Below, piece by piece: positions 27,420 to 34,466 of a DNA stretch of 64,000 nucleotides; the stretch's first letter is position 1; each line of letters starts with the position of its first letter. The position numbers were made by a program, and so were the translations under genes. The stretch is taken from NCBI RefSeq assembly GCF_020858115.1, contig NZ_JACYMM010000003.1, forward strand, positions 310,001 through 374,000, in the 5' to 3' direction. The notes beneath the pieces were generated by a model. That model had not been told where the DNA came from. It was given only the letters and a program-made list of their open reading frames with translations, and did no database searches. This DNA comes from Janthinobacterium sp. FW305-129 (lineage in GTDB: Bacteria; Pseudomonadota; Gammaproteobacteria; Burkholderiales; Burkholderiaceae_D).

Positions 27420-27980
27420 TCACGCTTTGGCTACCCAGCGCGGGTAATACTGTGCAACCGCCCCGCCATCGGTGCGCAGGGCGTGGCATTTGTCGAGTTG
27501 AAACGGCTTTTCATGCGATAAGTCAGCATTCGCACCGTCACGGGTCGACCAGACATCGCCGGCAAATGCCTGAACCGTCGCAGTCGGCAAGACTTGCGCC
27601 AGTTCGGTCAAATGGGTACAGCCGGCGATTCCCGCCAGGCGCTGTTTCAAGTCGCGGCGGAAATTCTTCAATAAATTCAGACCGATCAGCGCCCTGTAAG
27701 CGGGCCCGATGGTATCGCAAAAACCGGGATAGGGCACGGCATCGGAGGCAGCTTCGGCCTCGACGATGGTCAGTTCGCGATCGACGGTAATACGCAAGTG
27801 GAGGTCATGCAGAGGGGCGCCGGCGGGACGCGGGCCAGAGGCCAGGGTCGCGTCATAGCTTTTGATATCGGTGATATGGGCGTCAATATCCCACAGGCCG
27901 TCGTCGCGCATATACGCTTGGACGTCGATAACGCGGGAGTGCCGTAGGGCGCGCCGGGATACGGGAGTTGACAGGGGCAT
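27420..27980 (-). CDS. DUF2889 domain-containing protein
   Basis: This 186-residue soluble protein fits the DUF2889 family. Family-type blocks are RRALRHSRVIDVQAYMRDDGLWDIDAHITDIK, HDLHLRITVD and GPAYRALIGLNLLKNFRRDLKQRLAGIAGCTHL. The function is unknown. It lies just upstream of sucC on the same strand. Members occur near recA/recX and sucCD in other Burkholderiales, as far as I recall. An inverted repeat sits about 60 bases upstream of the start. Confidence 0.82.
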   Translation of the reverse strand: MPLSTPVSRRALRHSRVIDVQAYMRDDGLWDIDAHITDIKSYDATLASGPRPAGAPLHDLHLRITVDRELTIVEAEAASDAVPYPGFCDTIGPAYRALIGLNLLKNFRRDLKQRLAGIAGCTHLTELAQVLPTATVQAFAGDVWSTRDGANADLSHEKPFQLDKCHALRTDGGAVAQYYPRWVAKA

Positions 27981-28037
27981 AAGACCGATGCCGCTTGCGC
28001 GGCCATAATTAGTAAGCAGCCATGTGCCTAAAGCACT

Positions 28038-28060
28038 CTGTTCGCAGCTTCTACGAACAG
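28038..28060. promoter_or_regulatory. perfect 7-9-7 palindrome upstream of DUF2889-sucCD
   Basis: CTGTTCG and CGAACAG are exact reverse complements with nine bases between. The site is 58-80 bases before the DUF2889 start, in an AT-richer 279-base gap. A possible extended -10 (TGCTACACT, minus strand, 28094-28102) lies upstream of it. The site may be an operator or a 5'-leader hairpin. Confidence 0.4.
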
Positions 28061-28259
28061 CAACCGCACCTGCGGCGCCGCAAAAACCCTAAAAGTGTAG
28101 CACACAGGGCGCTAGTTGCGCCGCAACATAATTTTTTATTGGTCTTGCCGCCTGCAACAAACCATCAATGAAAACCGCAAAATGAATGACAAACATTCAC
28201 AATTCAAATAACTTGGGAGACAGGCATGCCGGCGGCGTCAACCTGGCCGCCGCCACGCC

Positions 28260-29798
28260 TCAGTCAGTCACACCCAGCGCGCGCAATACGGGCAAGGTGC
28301 GCGCATAAAAATGCTGCACGTGCGCCAGCAGTTCGGCCAGGTTTTCCTCTTCCGTCAACAAGGGCTGCTCGTCCCGCGTCAATAGCTGGTTCAGGCGCAG
28401 CAGCACAGGCCACGTCGCACGCACCCATTCTTGCGGGGCTTGCCAACCTTGCAGTTTCGCCCACAGGAATAGCTGTTGTAAATGCGATACAGCCACGCCG
28501 CTGCCCGTCATGGGACTGGCAAGGATGGTCAAATCAGTTCTTGCCAGTGCCTGTTCCAGCAGGTGCGCATTCAGGCGCGCCGTCTGCGGGCGCGCCACGG
28601 CGATGTCGGCCTCGTCCTGGACGGCCAGCACGCTGCCCTTGCTGATCAAGATCAACATGATCTGCAACAAGGCGGCCAGGCTGGCTTCTGTGCCAGCCAA
28701 TTGCTGCTCCAGCTCACCTATCGTGTACACGCGATGGTCAGCCATGGCATCGAGCACGGGTGCATACACGCGCTCGTCCATATCGGCGTCGCCCAGCACG
28801 CCATGCACGCTCAACACCACCTCGTCGCGCGGCACGGCCAGCATCACGCGCACGGCCCGCAAGGCGCTGGCCTGGGCGAACGGCGTGAGCGTGCGTGCAC
28901 CCTTGACCCAGTAATCCTTGCGGAACTGCTCGTTGACGAGAAAGGCCCGCGTCGTCTCACGAAAGATGGGATCTGGTATCTCGGCCAGGAACTGCTGGTG
29001 CTCGGCCGTAAGGTTCAGCATGTCGACCAGGGCGGTATAGGTAGCGGATGCGGCAAACTCGAGCTTGGCCTCGCCCAGCATGGCCGCAACGCTGGAAAAG
29101 GCCATCGGCTGCCAGTCGGCATTGAAATATTCGTGGGCAAGATAATGCCCATCCATCGTCTTGAGCTTTTCGAAGCGTTCCGCCAAATGCGGGTTGGCCT
29201 CCAGGTAACGCGGTTGCGCGGCGATCATCCTGCCGACAAAATCGATGGCGCCATCGACTCTGGCCAGCACGCCCTGGCCCGGGGCACTCATGACGCGGCT
29301 ATGCTCCGCCATCAGGTCGCGCATCGGCATCATTGCAGCCCAGCCTGGCTGCGTGTTGTAACTGATGTAGACGACACCGCCCACTTTCAGTTTGCGCCGC
29401 AGAAAATCGACGATCAGGGCGCGATTTTCCGCCGAGATCCAGCTCCAGATCCCATGCAAGCAGATAAAGTCGAAATCGGGCAAGTCGTCGCGGCGACAAA
29501 ACTGCGCGAACGATTCGTCCGTCAACTGCGCGCCAGCGCCAGCCGCGCCGGCCAGCTCCTGCGCGAAGGCGGCCTGGGATGCATTGAAATCATTGCCATG
29601 CCAGCGCGTGGCGGACGCCGCCGCATGGATATTGGCGCTGATGCCCTGGCCAAAGCCCAGTTCGCAAGCCGTGCCGCTGGCCGGCAAGGCAAGGCCGGCG
29701 GCCAGCAGGGGTAGCCGCAGGCGCAGAGGATTCAATTCTTCGTAATAGCCATAGGTATAGGCGATTTCGGCCACATAGCCGGCATTCCAGTTGCTCAT
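28260..29798 (-). CDS. SAM-dependent methyltransferase with methyltransferase regulatory domain
   Basis: This 512-residue protein has an N-terminal class I methyltransferase fold with the SAM loop CELGFGQGISANIHAAA and the acidic block GNDFNASQAAFA. The regulatory-type domain (MethyTransf_Reg) begins near VVYISYNTQPGWAAMMPMRDLM. The C-terminal 200 residues are helical and end TLPVLRALGVTD. The substrate is unknown; related proteins occur near polysaccharide or surface genes. The ATG at 29798 has AGGA upstream, and the frame is open to 29858. It sits between recX and the DUF2889 gene with AT-rich DNA on its 3' side, which suggests a later insertion into a conserved locus. Confidence 0.85.
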   Translation of the reverse strand: MSNWNAGYVAEIAYTYGYYEELNPLRLRLPLLAAGLALPASGTACELGFGQGISANIHAAASATRWHGNDFNASQAAFAQELAGAAGAGAQLTDESFAQFCRRDDLPDFDFICLHGIWSWISAENRALIVDFLRRKLKVGGVVYISYNTQPGWAAMMPMRDLMAEHSRVMSAPGQGVLARVDGAIDFVGRMIAAQPRYLEANPHLAERFEKLKTMDGHYLAHEYFNADWQPMAFSSVAAMLGEAKLEFAASATYTALVDMLNLTAEHQQFLAEIPDPIFRETTRAFLVNEQFRKDYWVKGARTLTPFAQASALRAVRVMLAVPRDEVVLSVHGVLGDADMDERVYAPVLDAMADHRVYTIGELEQQLAGTEASLAALLQIMLILISKGSVLAVQDEADIAVARPQTARLNAHLLEQALARTDLTILASPMTGSGVAVSHLQQLFLWAKLQGWQAPQEWVRATWPVLLRLNQLLTRDEQPLLTEEENLAELLAHVQHFYARTLPVLRALGVTD

Positions 29799-29953
29799 CT
29801 TACATCCTGTCACGATCAGTGGTGCTGCGCGCATCGCACAGCGTTCGAGCGCCAGCATACCCGATCGCGCGGCGTCACCATACTGGAATCAGACGACGTT
29901 TGAAAGCGCAGTTCCTGGCGGCGCGGCGTGGCGGCCGGCCAGCCCTGGATGAC

Positions 29954-30409
29954 CTATTCCTCGTCGGGATCCAGCCCCTTCAAGGCTACCTGCACGGCGC
30001 GCTGCGAAAAGCCGCGCTGCATCAAAAACCGCATCTGCTTGTTGCGCTGCTCGGCATCCTGCGCCACCTGGCCAAACTTGCGGCGCCACACCTCGCAGGC
30101 GCGCGCCACTTCCCCTTCGGCCAGACCCGCCTTGAGTTCCTGCAATGCCTCACCGCCTATGCCATGGCTTTGCAGTTCCGCCATGATGCGGCTATTGCCA
30201 AAGCGGGCCGAGCGGCGGTGGATCAGCGACTCGGAAAAGCGCTCCTGCGACAGCCAGTTGGCTTGCTCCAGGCTGTCGAGCAAGGCTTCCACGTCATCGC
30301 CCTCCTGCGCATGGCGCTGCAGCTTGCGCCGCAATTCCATGCGGCTGTGTTCGCGCATCGACAAAAAGCGTAGCGCCCTGCCTTTCAGGCTTAGTTGTAC
30401 TGCGGCCAT
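29954..30409 (-). CDS. recX: RecA regulator RecX
   Basis: RecX binds RecA filaments and limits recombination and SOS activity. This 151-residue protein has the three-helix repeat pattern: [40 protein letters not shown] and [19 protein letters not shown]. It follows recA by 135 bases on the same strand, with a stem-loop between them, so it shares the recA promoter at reduced level. Confidence 0.93.
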   Translation of the reverse strand: MAAVQLSLKGRALRFLSMREHSRMELRRKLQRHAQEGDDVEALLDSLEQANWLSQERFSESLIHRRSARFGNSRIMAELQSHGIGGEALQELKAGLAEGEVARACEVWRRKFGQVAQDAEQRNKQMRFLMQRGFSQRAVQVALKGLDPDEE

Positions 30410-30456
30410 ACCCCCACCTTGTCTTTCATTCCACGATCACATCACCCAAACACAAT

Positions 30457-30486
30457 CGCCGCCCGGCGCAACAGCGCGGGACGGCG
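30457..30486 (-). terminator. stem-loop between recA and recX (partial terminator/attenuator)
   Basis: On the minus strand CGCCGTCCCGCGC pairs with GCGCCGGGCGGCG, with one wobble and one mismatch, around a TGTT loop. It is followed by ATTGTGTTTGGG. In E. coli a hairpin after recA limits recX expression, and this one is in the same place. Confidence 0.6.
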
Positions 30487-30544
30487 ATCATGGTCACACC
30501 TTGCCAGCCGCCATCCGCAAGCGCGAATGGTGGCTGACGGCAGC

Positions 30545-31648
30545 TTACTCGGCGGCTTTGGCTTCCGCCTTGGCAGCCTTGTCAGCGGCTTTATCCGCTT
30601 TTTCCGGCTTTTCAGCAGCCAGCGGCGGCAGTTCGCGCACGCCCAGCGAAGCGCGGACCTTGTTTTCGATCTCGCGGGCCAGCGCCGGACGCTCTTGCAG
30701 GAAGGCGCGGGCGTTGTCCTTGCCCTGGCCGATGCGTTCGCCGTTGTAGCTGTACCACGAACCGGATTTTTCCACGATCTTGGCATCCGAACCCAGATCC
30801 AGGATTTCGCCTTCGCGCGAGGTGCCGGCGCCGTACAGGATGTCGAAGTGCGCTTCCTTGAACGGTGGCGCGATCTTGTTCTTGACGACCTTGACCTTGG
30901 TTTCGTTGCCGATCACTTCATCGCCGGACTTGATCGAGCCCGTGCGGCGGATATCCAGGCGCACGGAAGCGTAGAATTTCAGCGCATTGCCGCCCGTGGT
31001 CGTTTCCGGGCTGCCGAACATCACGCCGATCTTCATGCGGATCTGGTTGATGAAGATGACCAGGGTATTCGTGCGGTTGATGGAGCCGGTCAGCTTGCGC
31101 AGCGCTTGCGACATCAGACGCGCTTGCAAACCTGGCAGGGAATCGCCCATGTCGCCTTCGATCTCGGCGCGTGGCGTCAGTGCGGCCACGGAGTCGATGA
31201 CGACCAGGTCGACGCTGCCCGAACGCACGAGGGCGTCGCAGATTTCCAGTGCCTGCTCGCCCGTGTCCGGTTGCGAGATCAGCAATTCATGCAGGTTCAC
31301 GCCCAGCTTTTGCGCGTAACCGACATCGAGCGCGTGCTCGGCATCGATAAAGGCGCAGGTGCCGCCCAGTTTTTGCATTTCGGCGATGGTTTGCAGGGTC
31401 AGCGTGGTTTTACCCGACGATTCCGGACCGTAGATCTCCACCACGCGGCCGCGCGGCAAGCCGCCCACGCCCAGCGCGATATCGAGGCCGAGCGAACCGG
31501 TCGACACGACTTGCACTTCTTCGATCGGTGCGCTGGCATCCATGCGCATGACCGAACCTTTGCCAAACTGCTTCTCGATCTGCGCCAGTGCGGCGGCGAG
31601 CGCCTTGGCTTTTTCCGATGCGGGTACTACAGCTTTTTTATCGTCCAT
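30545..31648 (-). CDS. recA: recombinase RecA
   Basis: RecA forms filaments on single-stranded DNA, drives strand exchange and triggers LexA self-cleavage. The 367-residue product has Walker [10 protein letters not shown] (74-82), VVIDSVAAL, the L1/L2 region [21 protein letters not shown] and the C-terminal domain. The tail after residue 340 is Ala/Lys/Glu-rich ([18 protein letters not shown]) and about neutral, unlike the acidic E. coli tail. The ATG at 31648 is right for the family. A LexA box lies 92 bases upstream. Confidence 0.97.
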   Translation of the reverse strand: MDDKKAVVPASEKAKALAAALAQIEKQFGKGSVMRMDASAPIEEVQVVSTGSLGLDIALGVGGLPRGRVVEIYGPESSGKTTLTLQTIAEMQKLGGTCAFIDAEHALDVGYAQKLGVNLHELLISQPDTGEQALEICDALVRSGSVDLVVIDSVAALTPRAEIEGDMGDSLPGLQARLMSQALRKLTGSINRTNTLVIFINQIRMKIGVMFGSPETTTGGNALKFYASVRLDIRRTGSIKSGDEVIGNETKVKVVKNKIAPPFKEAHFDILYGAGTSREGEILDLGSDAKIVEKSGSWYSYNGERIGQGKDNARAFLQERPALAREIENKVRASLGVRELPPLAAEKPEKADKAADKAAKAEAKAAE

Positions 31649-31738
31649 ATGTTCTTTCAGCCGTTCTACAGGTGCGGATTCAGTGGAATCCGGCAGCCTG
31701 CGATAGCGCCAGTGGGTTAAATTCTTTACACAGACAGT

Positions 31739-31767
31739 ACTGTATAAAAAAACAGTGATCAATGCAA
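31739..31767 (-). promoter_or_regulatory. recA promoter with LexA (SOS) box
   Basis: On the minus strand a -35-like TTGCAT (31762-31767) is 17 bases from a -10-like TACAGT (31739-31744). The palindrome CTGT-N8-ACAG at 31740-31755 matches the LexA consensus and covers the -10 region, as expected for an SOS-repressed promoter. Confidence 0.85.
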
Positions 31768-31889
31768 GCGGAACGTGGATTTGTTTTGAAACAGATCAAT
31801 ACAAGCCTGGTTTCTCACAAAAACTCGCCACCTTGCGGGAAATGAAACACAATACAAACTTCTACCGCCGCAAGCATAGGAAGTGCACC

Positions 31890-32624
31890 ATGCGTATTTT
31901 ACTTGCCGAAGATGACAGCGTGCTGGCCGATGGCCTGACCCGCTCGCTGCGCCAGTCCGGTTATGCGATCGACTACGTCAAGACCGGCCAGGAAGCCGAT
32001 ACGGCCCTGTCCACCCAGGAATTCGACCTGCTGATCCTCGACCTGGGCCTGCCGAAGATGTCCGGCCTGGAAGTGCTGCGCCGCCTGCGCGCGCGCGCCT
32101 CGCTGTTGCCCGTGCTGATCCTGACGGCCGCCGATTCCATCGAACAACGCGTGAATGGCCTCGACCTCGGTGCCGATGATTATATGGCCAAGCCGTTCGC
32201 CCTGTCGGAACTGGAGGCAAGAGTGCGCGCCCTGACGCGCCGCGGCGCCGGCGGCGGCGCCACCATCATCAAGCACGGCCCCCTCAGCTATGACCAGGTG
32301 GGGCGCAGCGCCTACATCAACGACCAGATGCTCGACTTGTCCGCGCGCGAACTGGGTTTGCTGGAAATCCTGCTGGGCCGCACGGGCCGCCTCGTTTCAA
32401 AAGAGCAACTAGTCGACCACCTGTGCGAATGGGGCGAGGAAGTGTCGAACAATGCCATCGAAGTATATGTGCACCGCCTGCGCAAGAAGATCGAAGTGGG
32501 CGGCGTGCGCATCGCCACCGTGCGCGGCCTCGGCTATTGCCTGGAAAAATACTCGGAAGCGGCGCGCCTGCAAGCCGAAGCGGGCGAGGCGGCAAGCCCG
32601 GCCAACGGCCCCGCCAGCAAGTGA
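31890..32624 (+). CDS. OmpR-family response regulator (TctD/QseB-like)
   Basis: This 244-residue two-component regulator has a receiver domain with the acidic pocket EDD (7-9), phosphoacceptor D51 (LILDLGLP), Thr in LTAAD and the conserved Lys in MAKPF. A winged-helix DNA-binding domain carries RELGLLEILLGRTGRLVSKEQL and NAIEVYVHRLRKKI. The C-terminus has an Ala/Glu-rich tail. The ATG at 31890 has AGGAAG upstream. Its stop overlaps the kinase start (GTGA). It probably controls the downstream symporter genes. Confidence 0.92.
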   Translation: MRILLAEDDSVLADGLTRSLRQSGYAIDYVKTGQEADTALSTQEFDLLILDLGLPKMSGLEVLRRLRARASLLPVLILTAADSIEQRVNGLDLGADDYMAKPFALSELEARVRALTRRGAGGGATIIKHGPLSYDQVGRSAYINDQMLDLSARELGLLEILLGRTGRLVSKEQLVDHLCEWGEEVSNNAIEVYVHRLRKKIEVGGVRIATVRGLGYCLEKYSEAARLQAEAGEAASPANGPASK

Positions 32625-34159
32625 AGGCGCGCGAGGCGCCAGCGGACGAGGCGGACGACGACGACTGGTTCGAACCGCCCACCACGGAGCAGGATGACAC
32701 CATCGAGCACTCGCTGTTTGGCGAAATCCTCGACTGGATGCTGGCGCCCCTGCTGCTGCTGTGGCCGATGAGCATCGCCATCACCTATCTGGTGGCCAAG
32801 GGCATCGCCAATCAGCCGTTCGACCATGCGCTGGAAGACAGCGTCACGGTGCTGACGCAACAGGTCAAGCAGGCCGATGGCGCGCTGCTGCGCCGCGTGC
32901 CGGACAAGAACAGCAATAACAAGGGCCGCGACTTCCTGCGCGGCGACGATATCGACACCCTGTATTACCTGGTGGTGGGCCCGCGCGGCGAACACCTCGA
33001 CGGCGACCGCGACTTGCCGCCGCCGCAAGACCCCGACAAATACCGCAGCGGCATGGTGCTGTTTCGCAACGACACCATCCACGGCGCGCCAGTGCGCGTG
33101 GCGTTCAGCTATCTCGACATTCCTGGCGGTAGCGACGACGACGCGCACCGCGCGCTGGTGCAAGTGGCCGAGACGCTGGAAAAGCGCGCCCAGCTGGCCA
33201 ATGAAATCATCAAGGGCGTGATTTTGCCGCAGTTCATCATCCTGCCCGTGATCCTGGCCCTGGTCTGGTTTGCCCTGGCGCGCGGTCTGTCGCCGCTGGC
33301 GCAATTGCAGGAACGCATACGCGCCCGGCCGCCCGACGATTTATCTCCCATCGAATCGGGGCAAGTGCCCGAGGAAATCACGCCGCTGGTCGGTTCGCTC
33401 AACGAGATGCTGGCGCGCCTGTCGCTGTCGATCGACATGCAGAAACGCTTCATCGCCGATGCGGCGCACCAGATGAAGACGCCGCTGGCCGGCATGCGCA
33501 TGCAATCGGAGCTGGCCCTGCGCCAGACCGACCACGATGAGATCCACCGCTCGCTGCTGCAGCTGGCGAAAAGCTCGGAAGCGGCCACGCGCCTGGTCAA
33601 CCAGCTGCTGGCCCTGGCGCGCGCGGAAAACCAGCCGCAGGCGGGCACGGCCTTCGAGCCGATCGAGCTGAGCGAACTGGCGCGCGGCGTGGTGCAGGAC
33701 TGGGTGCAAGCCTCGTTTGCCCAGCATATCGACCTGGGCTTCGAACAGCCCGCGTATTCAATCATGATTTCCGGCAATGCCATGATGCTGCGCGAGCTGC
33801 TGAGCAATCTGATCGACAATGCCCTGCGCTACACGCCGGCCGGCGGCAGCGTCACGGTGCGCGTGCGCAGCACCCTGGAACTGGCCATCCTGGAAGTGGA
33901 AGACACGGGCCCCGGCATTGCGCCGGCCGAGCGGGCCCACGTGTTCGAACGCTTTTACCGCATTCTTGGCAGCAATGTCGACGGTAGCGGCCTGGGCCTG
34001 GCCATCGTGCGCGAGATTGCCCAGCAGCATGGCGCCGAAGTCGATATTTTTAACAATCCGCGCGCCACTTCGCCCAAGCTGCCAGGCACCCTGCTGCGCC
34101 TGAGCATCGCCCTGCTGTTGCCGGAAGCGCCAGAAGAGGACGACATCACGTATGGATAA
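32621..34159 (+). CDS. sensor histidine kinase (TctE-like)
   Basis: This membrane sensor of about 512 residues pairs with the preceding regulator. The acidic N-terminus (DEADDDDW) is followed by a first membrane segment near 45-65 and a periplasmic region with a 2CSK_N-type sensor fold. A second membrane segment lies near 205-225. The kinase core has the H-box FIADAAHQMKTPLAGM, N-box LRELLSNLIDNALRYTP, EDTGPGI and GSGLGLAIV. The start is GTG 32621, overlapping the regulator stop. TctE-type kinases often sense carboxylates; the ligand here is unknown. It overlaps the next gene by eight bases. Confidence 0.9.
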   Translation: MKAREAPADEADDDDWFEPPTTEQDDTIEHSLFGEILDWMLAPLLLLWPMSIAITYLVAKGIANQPFDHALEDSVTVLTQQVKQADGALLRRVPDKNSNNKGRDFLRGDDIDTLYYLVVGPRGEHLDGDRDLPPPQDPDKYRSGMVLFRNDTIHGAPVRVAFSYLDIPGGSDDDAHRALVQVAETLEKRAQLANEIIKGVILPQFIILPVILALVWFALARGLSPLAQLQERIRARPPDDLSPIESGQVPEEITPLVGSLNEMLARLSLSIDMQKRFIADAAHQMKTPLAGMRMQSELALRQTDHDEIHRSLLQLAKSSEAATRLVNQLLALARAENQPQAGTAFEPIELSELARGVVQDWVQASFAQHIDLGFEQPAYSIMISGNAMMLRELLSNLIDNALRYTPAGGSVTVRVRSTLELAILEVEDTGPGIAPAERAHVFERFYRILGSNVDGSGLGLAIVREIAQQHGAEVDIFNNPRATSPKLPGTLLRLSIALLLPEAPEEDDITYG

Positions 34160-34466
34160 GCCCAGCCTTCCCGCGGCGCCGCTGCAGCCGGCGCGCTCGC
34201 CCGGCCCCGAGCTGCAGGCGCGCCGCGACGCCCACTGGCGCAAGACGCGGCGGCTGACGGCCATCCTGCTGCTGGTCTGGCTGCTGACGGGCTTCCTGAC
34301 CGTGTTCTATGCGCGCGAGCTGTTGCACCTGAACCTGTTCGGCTGGCCCCTGCCCTTCTATATGGCGGCCCAGGGCGCCTCGCTCGTCTACCTGGCCATC
34401 ATCGCCTTGTATGCCTGGCGCATGCGGCGCCTGGACCGGGAATTCCATGCCGAGGAGCAAGCATGA
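34152..34466 (+). CDS. DUF4212 small subunit of sodium/solute symporter
   Basis: This 104-residue membrane protein has two hydrophobic helices and the DUF4212 pattern AHWRKTRRLTAILLLVWLLTGFLTVFYARELLHLNLFGWPLPFYMAAQGA. Such proteins are always encoded just before a VC_2705-type SSS symporter and are thought to form its small subunit. It overlaps the kinase by eight bases and the symporter by four (ATGA), so all four genes should be translated together. Confidence 0.92.
   Translation: MDKPSLPAAPLQPARSPGPELQARRDAHWRKTRRLTAILLLVWLLTGFLTVFYARELLHLNLFGWPLPFYMAAQGASLVYLAIIALYAWRMRRLDREFHAEEQA

Noticed and set aside
28038-28060. The CTGT...ACAG palindrome as a second LexA box
   Set aside because: The spacing between CTGT and ACAG is 15 bases, not the 8 required by the LexA consensus seen at recA.
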